A DNA stretch of 11,676 nt from Anaerolineae bacterium. Its GTDB lineage: Bacteria > Chloroflexota > Anaerolineae > Anaerolineales > Villigracilaceae. Below are positions 1-5,893 of this stretch, piece after piece. The translations under genes and the position numbers were made by a program. Position 1 is the stretch's first letter. Each line of letters opens with the position of its first letter. Under the pieces are notes generated by a model. That model did not search any database. It worked only from the letters and a program-made list of their open reading frames with translations, and was not told the origin of the DNA. Location of the stretch: the NCBI GenBank assembly GCA_003158885.1, contig PMLN01000344.1, positions 1 to 11,676 on the forward strand, in the 5' to 3' direction.

Positions 1-2455
1 ACGTGGCGCTTTTGCCTTGCAGGTTTTTAAGAGATTCGTTTGTGTCGCGAGATTTGCCAAGCAAACGCAACGAATCATCGTACAAGCCGAATTGTCCTAG
101 TAGTTTACTAACGCGGAATTGCATCAAAGCGGCGTCTTGGTCGTTTTTAGATTCAGCCGAAACCAGTAAATCGGGTACAGCGCGCAAAACAATTTGTGCC
201 ATGAGAGGGCTTTTGGTGATCTGTTCTTCTCCCATGCGTGCCAAATTGCTCATGGATTGCCAGTAATTTTCTTTGACGATTTCTACATCGGTCAAGGATT
301 CTTTGGCAAAAATTCCAAGCGCGGGATGCAAGCGATACAGGTAAAAGTTTTCTTTCTCCAAAGGAATCAATGATTGTTCCAGCAAACCGCGTTCCCATAA
401 GGTGTGAAGCGTGTTACTTGCGCGTTCGCGCATGGCAGTAACTTCTTCATCCGTTTCAAACATCTTGTTTTCCAACACGGGTGCGGCGGTAAAATCTACA
501 AAGAAGGCGGTGAACACACTCAGACGCGAGATAGCAACTTGCAGTCTCTGCCCTTCTTCATTCTTTGGCAAATTATCTATTGAGAACGCAAAGCACGCGC
601 CCAAACTTGCGTGACGTTCTTCTTCCGTCCACCGGTCGCTGGCTTTTGGCAAAAAGGTTTGCAATTTTTCGATGAACTGCTCCAGCGATAATCCCGCCTG
701 CTCTTCGAAAATTGGCGCCAACAGCCGCAGGGCCAGCGGGTGTCCGCCCACCGCCGCGCTGAGTTTTTCCAAATTGCCATCTTTTACATTGATCGCATCC
801 CTGCGCGTGCTGACGTTTTCATAAAACAAGGCGCCGCCCATGGCGTCTTCCAAGCCGTAAATTTCTTCAATGGTTTCCCCAGGTAAATTGGTCTTCTCGC
901 GGCTGGTCACACACAAGACCACGCCTTCAGCAGGCAGGCTCTTGAAGAAGGCGTATAAACTTTTGGCAACTTTACTGGAATCCGAAGGCTCGAGACTTCG
1001 GATTCCTTCAACGGCATGGTTGAGCGTTTCAAAATTATCCAAGCCCAACAGCGTGCGCTTGCTCGTCAACGCATTGCGCACTAACGTTTCGCGTTCCTGC
1101 GTGTCATTGGAACAGGGGGATTGCAAGCCCAAAAAGCGTTCGATCCTTCCCAGCACGCTTTCCAGCGAGGGCAGGGGATCCAGCCCGATAGCGAGCGCGG
1201 CCTCGAAGGATGGGGCAAAGCGCAAGAGCGCCTGCCATAGCAAGGCTGTCTTGCCGATTCCGCCCGCGCCGTGCAGTGTAACTGTTAACGGTTTCTTTCC
1301 TTCCAGTAATTTCGTGCCGATGCGCATCAATTCGCCCTGGCGTCCGATCAATCCATTGGCAGGGGCGGGCAGGTCGCTCACATCCGCCGGACGGAAGGTG
1401 CTCAGGGTCTGCGCACCTGTGCCTGACCATTTGAGTGTCCCCGCTTCATCGGGGTGCGCCGCGTATAGCGCGATCATACCCACGTAAAGTTCATGCTCGC
1501 GTTTCACGGCGCGCCTTGCCTGCCGCGCCGCTTCAGGCACACTGTGCCCGTGCGTGAGATAGTTGTAGAACTGGCCGCTGATCTCGGGTGCGAAGGGATC
1601 GGGCAGATTGAACTGCATCCCCAGCGCAAATGGGACTCCTGCCTTGACCAGGCCGCGTGCCAAATTGGAATACTCGGTCTTTTCTGCAACAGCAGATTGG
1701 CAGGCGCTCAAGAATGTGATGGCCGCCTTATCCTTGATCTCTCTCACGAACTCCTGCACATCCAGCGGATTCGAAGCCCCGTTTTCTCCCTCAAATAACA
1801 GGATCGCCCTGCCATCGGCCACGCCTCCATGCCCCGAAAAATGCACGATCAATCCCTCGTGGAACTGTGCCATCACCGTTTGCAATTGTTTGGGAGTGGC
1901 GGGGAGCATCTTCAACAAGTCAAAGCCTGCGTTGCTGGCGGCAATGTATTTTTTCATCTCCTTCCACTCGGCTTCTTCATCCAAGGCGCGCATTGGTTCG
2001 CCGTTCAAACCCACCAGCGGGTTGGCCGGGATGAACAATAACGGTATGCGTTCATAACTGGCTTTCAATCGTCCATTGGTGGGACGTTCATTTTCTGGCA
2101 ACGCGCGCACGAATGGATAATCTTCCACTACATAAGCGTTACCATGATAGGCATATTCCCAGGCCACGCCATCTAACCTTGTCCTGAGCGAAGTCGAAGG
2201 ATCAGGCGACTCCAGTATCAGCACAATTGTCCGCTCGCTTTGCTTTGTGAGTTCATCAAAAGCTTTGCGCGCCTGCGAGCCATCCTTGAACAAAGCCTCA
2301 AAGAGTTTCATCCCATACGGGCGCGGATTTTTGAGAAAGTCTTCCCATTCCTTTTTCGTTTGCCCTAAATCTTGCAATGGGAACAGGTGACTCTCTTTTC
2401 CATTGGCTTTTACATTAACTTGGTTGTTCTGTAATGTGAGCTGTAATTCAAGCAT
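1..2455 (-). CDS. CHAT protease-like / NB-ARC (STAND) ATPase, C-terminus off the left edge
   Basis: The frame is open from an ATG at 2455 to the window edge, giving 818 codons without a stop. The first 300 or so residues form a CHAT (caspase-like) domain: a 'LDGVAWEYAY' segment, then 'HFSGHGG' with the likely catalytic His209, and 'FLSACQSA' with Cys252. An NB-ARC/STAND NTPase follows: P-loop GAGGIGKT at 396-403, Walker B 'LLGLDNFE' around Asp473, a 'VTSRE' sensor motif and a GLPL-like 'GGHPLALRLL'. A winged-helix-like region comes next. The last visible residues ('LLGQFGLYDDSLRLLGKS') look like the first of several TPRs. STAND proteins of this kind use C-terminal repeats to sense a trigger, then oligomerise and activate the N-terminal effector, here a putative cysteine protease. 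The start has only a weak upstream purine stretch (TTGGGA). It is the third gene of a leftward operon, 66 bp after the three-helix membrane gene. Substrate and trigger are unknown; a defence or cell-death role is inferred. Confidence 0.88.
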   Translation of the reverse strand, partial: MLELQLTLQNNQVNVKANGKESHLFPLQDLGQTKKEWEDFLKNPRPYGMKLFEALFKDGSQARKAFDELTKQSERTIVLILESPDPSTSLRTRLDGVAWEYAYHGNAYVVEDYPFVRALPENERPTNGRLKASYERIPLLFIPANPLVGLNGEPMRALDEEAEWKEMKKYIAASNAGFDLLKMLPATPKQLQTVMAQFHEGLIVHFSGHGGVADGRAILLFEGENGASNPLDVQEFVREIKDKAAITFLSACQSAVAEKTEYSNLARGLVKAGVPFALGMQFNLPDPFAPEISGQFYNYLTHGHSVPEAARQARRAVKREHELYVGMIALYAAHPDEAGTLKWSGTGAQTLSTFRPADVSDLPAPANGLIGRQGELMRIGTKLLEGKKPLTVTLHGAGGIGKTALLWQALLRFAPSFEAALAIGLDPLPSLESVLGRIERFLGLQSPCSNDTQERETLVRNALTSKRTLLGLDNFETLNHAVEGIRSLEPSDSSKVAKSLYAFFKSLPAEGVVLCVTSREKTNLPGETIEEIYGLEDAMGGALFYENVSTRRDAINVKDGNLEKLSAAVGGHPLALRLLAPIFEEQAGLSLEQFIEKLQTFLPKASDRWTEEERHASLGACFAFSIDNLPKNEEGQRLQVAISRLSVFTAFFVDFTAAPVLENKMFETDEEVTAMRERASNTLHTLWERGLLEQSLIPLEKENFYLYRLHPALGIFAKESLTDVEIVKENYWQSMSNLARMGEEQITKSPLMAQIVLRAVPDLLVSAESKNDQDAALMQFRVSKLLGQFGLYDDSLRLLGKSRDTNESLKNLQGKSAT
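2178..2207. repeat. Dispersed repeat-like segment inside the CHAT gene
   Basis: The plus strand reads GTCCTGAGCGAAGTCGAAGG at 2181-2200, a form I recognise as a widespread intergenic palindromic repeat of environmental bacteria. Here it lies in frame and encodes about residues 84-93 of the CHAT protein (PSTSLRTR), just before the conserved 'LDGVAWEY' segment. Repeat identity is from memory, not from a search. Confidence 0.5.
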
Positions 2456-2471
2456 GATTATTGTCCCAACT

Positions 2472-2521
2472 CGGTGGTTGAGTAGCCCTGAGCGCTAGCG
2501 AAGGGCGTATCGAAACCACCG
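2472..2521. repeat. Palindromic intergenic repeat between the membrane gene and the CHAT gene
   Basis: Outer arms CGGTGGTT (2472-2479) and AACCACCG (2514-2521) pair perfectly. Inner arms GCCCT (2485-2489) and AGGGC (2502-2506) also pair, leaving a 12-base loop that contains AGCGCT. The right arm abuts the stop codon of the three-helix gene. On the minus-strand mRNA this folds into a two-tier hairpin just before the CHAT start. There is no U-tract, so it is not a classic terminator; it could lower or stabilise expression of the CHAT gene. It matches the 'GGTTGAGTAG...GTATCGAAACC' repeat type. Confidence 0.75.
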
Positions 2522-2989
2522 CTACAACCTGAAAATCAAAATATCCAGCGCGGCGGCCAGCATCAACAGCGCGCCAATACCGAAAATCCACGAAGCCCAG
2601 ACTACCGCGTCTTGTTTACGTTTTAGCATGGCATCCAGCGCCGTGCGCTTGGCGGTCAGGCTGGCACGTGGAAAATCATATCGTTTGGGTGAGACGGCGA
2701 TCAGCGCCGCAAACAGCGAAAAGAAAAAAGCCAGCAAGGTTCCCGCACCGATGATCTTGATCTCAAGAAATCCCAGATAGGCAGGCACATCCTTGAACGC
2801 CAGCAGGCCCAAAAATGCAGCCAGCAAGGCTGTGGATAAGGTGATGATCTGCCGGGCTGCATCTTCCAGCGTCTCCAGCGATCCGCTTTCTAATTTGTCG
2901 AACAGAGCGCTTAGTTGTTCATCTTGTGGGGAAAGGGGGCTGGCAACGGCCTCAATCTCATCTTCCGCCAGCTTATTTTTCCGTGGCAT
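2522..2989 (-). CDS. Small three-helix membrane protein, second gene of the CHAT operon
   Basis: This 155-residue protein is of no family I recognise. A hydrophilic acidic N-terminus of about 47 residues ('EDEIEAVASPLSPQDEQL') precedes three hydrophobic helices at about 48-65, 79-100 and 129-152. A basic stretch 'SPKRYDFPRASLTAKR' lies between helices 2 and 3. The chosen start is the ATG at 2989 (MPRKNK), because AAAGGTGG lies 5 bases upstream; an in-frame GTG at 2998 would fall inside that site. The start overlaps the end of the zinc-ribbon gene by 17 bases, so the two are probably translationally coupled, and the CHAT gene follows after 66 bp. It could be a membrane partner, anchor or pore-forming effector for the CHAT protein; that is inferred from position and topology only. 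Confidence 0.75.
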   Translation of the reverse strand: MPRKNKLAEDEIEAVASPLSPQDEQLSALFDKLESGSLETLEDAARQIITLSTALLAAFLGLLAFKDVPAYLGFLEIKIIGAGTLLAFFFSLFAALIAVSPKRYDFPRASLTAKRTALDAMLKRKQDAVVWASWIFGIGALLMLAAALDILIFRL

Positions 2990-3182
2990 GTTGTCCACCT
3001 TTCAAGGATAGTTTGAAGGAACGGCCGCAATTGTCGCAGGTCACTTCAAATTCCTCAACTTGTTCTGCGCTTCGATAAACAATACCTTTGTTGATATGTC
3101 CGTCCTTCTTCTTCAATTCGGCCAGATCATAACGATTGCGATGTCCGCAGTGCGGACATTCAGCAGGTGCAAACGGCGGCAT
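2973..3182 (-). CDS. Small zinc-ribbon protein, first gene of the CHAT operon
   Basis: The protein has 69 residues with two CxxC knuckles: CPHCGH at Cys9/Cys12 and CDNCGR at Cys49/Cys52. A charged segment containing 'LKKKDGHINK' separates them. Four cysteines at this spacing are typical of a single structural zinc site. There is no membrane segment or signal peptide, so it is probably cytoplasmic. The ATG at 3182 is preceded by a strong AGGAGGTG at 3187-3194 with 4-base spacing, and a promoter lies just upstream. The last 17 bases overlap the following membrane-protein gene. The role is unknown; it could be a nucleic-acid or protein-binding accessory of the CHAT/STAND protein. Confidence 0.78.
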   Translation of the reverse strand: MPPFAPAECPHCGHRNRYDLAELKKKDGHINKGIVYRSAEQVEEFEVTCDNCGRSFKLSLKGGQHATEK

Positions 3183-3208
3183 GGTTCACCTCCTATAACG
3201 TGATTAAC

Positions 3209-3237
3209 AGTATATATTTGATTGCGACATTACACAA
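3209..3237 (-). promoter_or_regulatory. Candidate sigma-70-type promoter of the zinc-ribbon/membrane/CHAT operon
   Basis: On the minus strand, TTGTGT (3237-3232) and TATACT (3214-3209) are separated by exactly 17 bases. The -10 box matches the consensus at five of six positions. It lies 27 bases upstream of the ATG at 3182, leaving room for the strong ribosome site. The surrounding DNA is AT-rich compared with the flanking genes. Confidence 0.5.
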
Positions 3238-3258
3238 GTGCGATCTTCTAAATTATCC

Positions 3259-3354
3259 AAACCTGACAGGTCTCCTGCGCGCCATACTCGAAAGCAGCTT
3301 CTGCACGGCCTCAAAGTCACTTTCACCGACTCTTCGCGCAGACCAGTCAGGTTT
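3259..3354. repeat. Long imperfect inverted repeat between the mutase and the CHAT operon
   Basis: The left arm AAACCTGACAGGTCT (3259-3273) and right arm AGACCAGTCAGGTTT (3340-3354) match at 14 of 15 positions as reverse complements. Pairing can continue inward (TGCGCG with CGCGCA) after a short bulge. The spacer is 66 bases. It sits downstream of the mutase stop and upstream of the CHAT-operon promoter, so it could end mutase transcription or be a small non-autonomous repeat element. The rest of the 311-base gap (3183-3493) holds the promoter and a G-rich stretch at 3472-3493; I see no convincing gene in it. Confidence 0.7.
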
Positions 3355-3493
3355 TACTCTCAACTTCTCCTCCCCCAAATTCGACCATGAAATCTAGCGA
3401 TTTTGATCCAAAATTAAATTGTCGCATTTGCCGTCTCGCACCGGCGTACCGCCGTAGTTCGCGGCACGAACGGTGGGGGAGGTTGGGAGGGGG

Positions 3494-5200
3494 TCAAAAT
3501 CCTTCCGCCACATACTCACCCCATACCCCTCTCAACGTATTGCAAATCTCACCCAGCGTCAGATTATTCTCCACACATTCAATAAACAACGGCATCATAT
3601 TCTCATTCGTCCTGGCCGCCTGCTCCAGCCGCGTCCGCAACTCTGCCACCTTCCCCTGCTCCCGCTTTGAGCGGAACGCCGCCAATCCTTCACGCGCCGC
3701 GCTCTCGATGGCTGGATCAATCTTCAATTTATCCAGCGTGAGTTTTTCCTCGCTCTGGAACTGGTTGACGCCCACCACGATCTGCTCTTTCTTCTCGATC
3801 GCCTTCTGCGCCTGGTAGGCCGCCTCCTGGATTTCATTCTGCATGTAGCCGCCCTCGATGGCGCTCAGCGCCCCGCCCATCTCATCAATCTTGAAGATAT
3901 ATTCGGTTGCACCCTGCTCGATCTGGTCCGTCAGATACTCGATCAAATACGAGCCCGCCAGCGGGTCCACCGAATCCGCCACGCCCGATTCATAGGCGAT
4001 GATCTGCTGGGTTCTTAGCGCCACCCGCACCGACTTTTCCGTCGGCAGCCAAAGCGCCTCATCCATCGAATTCGTGTGCAGGGATTGTGTCCCGCCCAAC
4101 ACTGCGGATAGGGCTTGCAGTGTCACGCGCGCCACATTATTTTCCGGCTGTTGTGCGGTCAGCGTCGAACCGGCCGTCTGTGTGTGGAAGCGCAGTTGCC
4201 AGGAGGCCGGTTTCTGCGCCTTGAAGCGCTCGCGCATGATCCTGGCCCACAACCGGCGCGCGGCGCGGAACTTGGCAACTTCTTCCAGTAGATTATTATG
4301 TGCGTTGAAGAAGAACGAGATCTGCGGCGCGAACTCATCCACGTTCAAGCCGGCTTTGATGGCCGCTTCGATGTACGCGATCCCGTTCGCCAGCGTGAAC
4401 GCCACCTCCTGCACGGCGGTCGAACCCGCTTCACGGATGTGATAACCCGAGACCGAGATCGTGTTCCAATTTGGGACTTCGCGTGTACAGAACGAAAAGA
4501 TGTCCGTGATGAGCCGCATCGAGGGCGCGGGCGGGAAGATATACGTCCCGCGTGCCACGTATTCCTTCAAAATGTCGTTCTGGATCGTCCCGCGCAGGGC
4601 CTTCATCTCCACACCCTGCCGCTTCGCCACCACGATATACATGGCCAGCAAGATCCCCGCCGGCGCGTTGATCGTCATCGAGGTGGAAACCTTATCCAGC
4701 GGGATCTGGTCGAACAAGCGTGCCATGTCTTCCACCGTCGAGATCGAGACGCCCACCTTGCCCACTTCACCGAGCGCCATCGTATCGTCCGCGTCATAGC
4801 CGATCTGGGTCGGCAGGTCGAAGGCCACGCTCAAGCCGGTCTGGCCCTGGTTCAGCAAATAGCGATACCGTTTGTTGGATTCCTCGGCCGTCGAGAATCC
4901 GGCGTACTGGCGCATCGTCCAAAAGCGTGACCGGTACATCGTCGGCTGGACCCCGCGCGTGAACGGGAATTCACCCGGGAAGTTTAATTTCTCCAAATAA
5001 TCTGATTCTTGGTGGTCGAGTAGGCGGCGTTCTTCCGCCGTAACGCCCTGCGCCCTTTCAGGGTCGAAACCCGGCCCTGCCACGCGCGGCACCTCGATTC
5101 CCGCTGTCGTCTCGAATTTCTTCTTCCGCTCTGCAAATTTATCGAGCGACTTCTTGAGCGTGCTCTCTTGCCATTTTTTGTATTGATCCTGGAGAGTCAT
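3494..5200 (-). CDS. Methylmalonyl-CoA mutase, large (catalytic) subunit
   Basis: This protein interconverts (R)-methylmalonyl-CoA and succinyl-CoA by a B12 radical mechanism, in propionate or odd-chain and branched-chain breakdown or in propionate formation. Its 568 residues carry only the substrate-binding TIM barrel; the B12-binding domain must be a separate subunit, not in this window. Recognisable blocks are 'FPGEFPFTRGV', 'TMRQYAGFSTAEESN', 'GLSVAFDLPTQIGYD', 'GTIQNDILKEY', 'VSGYHIREAG' and 'QSLHTNSMDEA'. Tyr99, Arg217 and His254 align with Propionibacterium mutase Tyr89, Arg207 and His244. The Tyr/Arg pair, as against Phe/Gln of isobutyryl-CoA mutase, favours methylmalonyl-CoA as substrate. 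The ATG at 5200 (MTLQDQYKKW) is preferred: the 11 extra codons from an ATG at 5233 come from a repeat, and a GGTG lies just upstream of 5200. Residues 44-64 look like a repeat-derived insertion. Confidence 0.92.
   Translation of the reverse strand: MTLQDQYKKWQESTLKKSLDKFAERKKKFETTAGIEVPRVAGPGFDPERAQGVTAEERRLLDHQESDYLEKLNFPGEFPFTRGVQPTMYRSRFWTMRQYAGFSTAEESNKRYRYLLNQGQTGLSVAFDLPTQIGYDADDTMALGEVGKVGVSISTVEDMARLFDQIPLDKVSTSMTINAPAGILLAMYIVVAKRQGVEMKALRGTIQNDILKEYVARGTYIFPPAPSMRLITDIFSFCTREVPNWNTISVSGYHIREAGSTAVQEVAFTLANGIAYIEAAIKAGLNVDEFAPQISFFFNAHNNLLEEVAKFRAARRLWARIMRERFKAQKPASWQLRFHTQTAGSTLTAQQPENNVARVTLQALSAVLGGTQSLHTNSMDEALWLPTEKSVRVALRTQQIIAYESGVADSVDPLAGSYLIEYLTDQIEQGATEYIFKIDEMGGALSAIEGGYMQNEIQEAAYQAQKAIEKKEQIVVGVNQFQSEEKLTLDKLKIDPAIESAAREGLAAFRSKREQGKVAELRTRLEQAARTNENMMPLFIECVENNLTLGEICNTLRGVWGEYVAEGF
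5011..5071. repeat. Repeat-like insertion inside the mutase gene
   Basis: The plus strand begins GGTGGTCGAGTAG and ends GGGTCGAAACC, with inner hairpins GGCGG...CCGCC and CCCTG...CAGGG. The ends resemble those of the palindromic repeat at 2472-2521 (GGTGGTTGAGTAG...TCGAAACC). It is read in frame as mutase residues 44-64. From remembered homologues, the stretch between 'RV' and 'FPGE' is about 17 residues longer than usual, consistent with a captured repeat. Confidence 0.5.
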
Positions 5201-5202
5201 AG

Positions 5203-5286
5203 TTTTCACCACGAATAGCACCAAGACTGACAAAGGTTTAAAGGTTTCTCCTTTGTGTTCCTTTGTGACCTTAGTGTTTAAAAGTT
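5203..5286. repeat. Inverted pair of 'CCTTTGTG' dispersed repeats upstream of the mutase
   Basis: The right copy is two tandem CCTTTGTG units ending in CCTTTGTGACCTTAGTGTTTAA (5260-5281). The left copy (TTTTCACCACGAATAGCACC... from 5203) is a degenerate version in opposite orientation, ending in ACAAAGG at 5230-5236. Together they can form a long imperfect hairpin in the mutase 5' leader. The copy nearest the gene supplies its GGTG ribosome-site-like bases. A copy matching 20 of 22 bases lies at 10732-10753. Confidence 0.6.
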
Positions 5287-5293
5287 TTTCTCA

Positions 5294-5320
5294 AGTATAA
5301 GCCAATTTCCACGCATACAA
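5294..5320 (-). promoter_or_regulatory. Weak candidate promoter for the mutase
   Basis: On the minus strand, TATACT (5299-5294) is a good -10 box, preceded by TTGTAT (5320-5315) at a short 15-base spacing. It would give a leader of about 85 bases containing the inverted repeat pair. The spacing is not ideal, so confidence is low. Confidence 0.3.
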
Positions 5321-5358
5321 TTGGACAAACATGGGCGAAATATCAGGACAAAAGTCAT

Positions 5359-5387
5359 TTGTACACTCTGAGAGAAAATGCTACACT
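5359..5387 (+). promoter_or_regulatory. Candidate promoter for the plus-strand radical SAM cluster
   Basis: TTGTAC (5359-5364) and TACACT (5382-5387) are 17 bases apart, in an AT-rich stretch 32 bases before the first gene of the cluster. The -10 match is four of six. The divergent arrangement with the mutase makes a promoter here likely, even though these boxes are only fair. Confidence 0.35.
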
Positions 5388-5418
5388 CATCGTATATATT
5401 TGCAGGAGGCTTCCTCTT

Positions 5419-5817
5419 ATGGGCAAAACCTTGCTTTACATCGGCGCGGGGATTTTATTTCTGATCGGCTTGGGCCTGGCTATCCTGGGCGGATTTTATG
5501 CGATAGCTTCAACCTCTGCCAGCGGCAGTCCAAGTTGGCTCACGTTTGGATTAGGCTTCGGCTGCGTGGGGATTCTCTTTTTGGCGGGTGGCGCGGGGAT
5601 GGTCTATGCGGCTGTGCGTGCAGGCAAGACCGAGGTCGTGCAACAGGTCACCATGAAAGTGGATCTGCCCGGCGACACCAAAATTTCCCAGATCACCTGC
5701 CGCAGCTGCGGCGGCGCTCTTAAACCCGAGAACATCAAAATGGTGGCCGGCGCGCCCATGGTCGAATGTCCCTACTGCGGCACCACCTATCAAATGACCG
5801 AAGAACCAAAGTGGTAA
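5419..5817 (+). CDS. Two-helix membrane protein with C-terminal zinc ribbon
   Basis: The protein has 132 residues. Two hydrophobic helices lie at about 5-30 and 42-66. A short basic stretch (VRAGK) and a linker lead to a zinc ribbon formed by CRSCG (Cys94/Cys97) and CPYCG (Cys117/Cys120). The short first segment and the basic residues after helix 2 suggest that both termini, including the ribbon, are cytoplasmic. The ATG at 5419 has AGGAGG at 5404-5409, 9 bases upstream; an in-frame ATG at 5359 lies within the candidate promoter and is rejected. It is the first gene of the plus-strand cluster, 76 bp ahead of the Cys-rich-tail protein. It could be a membrane adaptor for that protein. I do not recognise a named family. 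Confidence 0.78.
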   Translation: MGKTLLYIGAGILFLIGLGLAILGGFYAIASTSASGSPSWLTFGLGFGCVGILFLAGGAGMVYAAVRAGKTEVVQQVTMKVDLPGDTKISQITCRSCGGALKPENIKMVAGAPMVECPYCGTTYQMTEEPKW

Positions 5818-5842
5818 TTGATTGCGTTTTGCGATTTGCGTT

Positions 5843-5869
5843 TTGAACAACGTCACGTTCATTGTTCAA
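5843..5869. repeat. Intercistronic hairpin before the Cys-rich-tail gene
   Basis: Perfect 8-base arms TTGAACAA (5843-5850) and TTGTTCAA (5862-5869) surround an 11-base loop. Just upstream, TTGCGTTTTG occurs twice (5822-5831 and 5836-5845). The hairpin ends 13 bases before the ribosome site of the next gene. There is no U-run, so it more likely marks an mRNA processing or stability site than a terminator. Confidence 0.5.
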
Positions 5870-5882
5870 CACTTGAAACATA

Positions 5883-5888
5883 AAGGAG
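5883..5888 (+). promoter_or_regulatory. Ribosome binding site fixing the start of the Cys-rich-tail protein
   Basis: AAGGAG lies 5 bases before the ATG at 5894 and so excludes the longer in-frame start at 5822. The chosen start also places a clean signal peptide at the very N-terminus. Confidence 0.8.
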
Positions 5889-5893
5889 ATTCC

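Noticed and set aside
870..1487. Plus-strand open frame of 205 codons
   Set aside because: It lies opposite the NB-ARC coding region, whose P-loop and GLPL motifs are on the minus strand, and its product is Ser/Pro-rich with no motif.
3472..3493. G-rich stretch as a G-quadruplex
   Set aside because: It has only three runs of three or more G plus short GG runs, so a stable four-tract quadruplex is not well supported. It is noted only as part of the gap.
3387..3818. Plus-strand open frame starting in the 3183-3493 gap
   Set aside because: Most of it is antisense to the mutase 3' end. It has no ribosome site and a Ser/Arg-rich product.
4298..4930. Plus-strand open frame of 210 codons
   Set aside because: It is antisense to the mutase catalytic core and yields an Arg/His-rich product typical of shadow frames in GC-rich genes.
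5201..5233. Eleven extra N-terminal residues of the mutase (MSVLVLFVVKT)
   Set aside because: They are the translation of a dispersed repeat, and the ATG at 5200 gives the expected family start.
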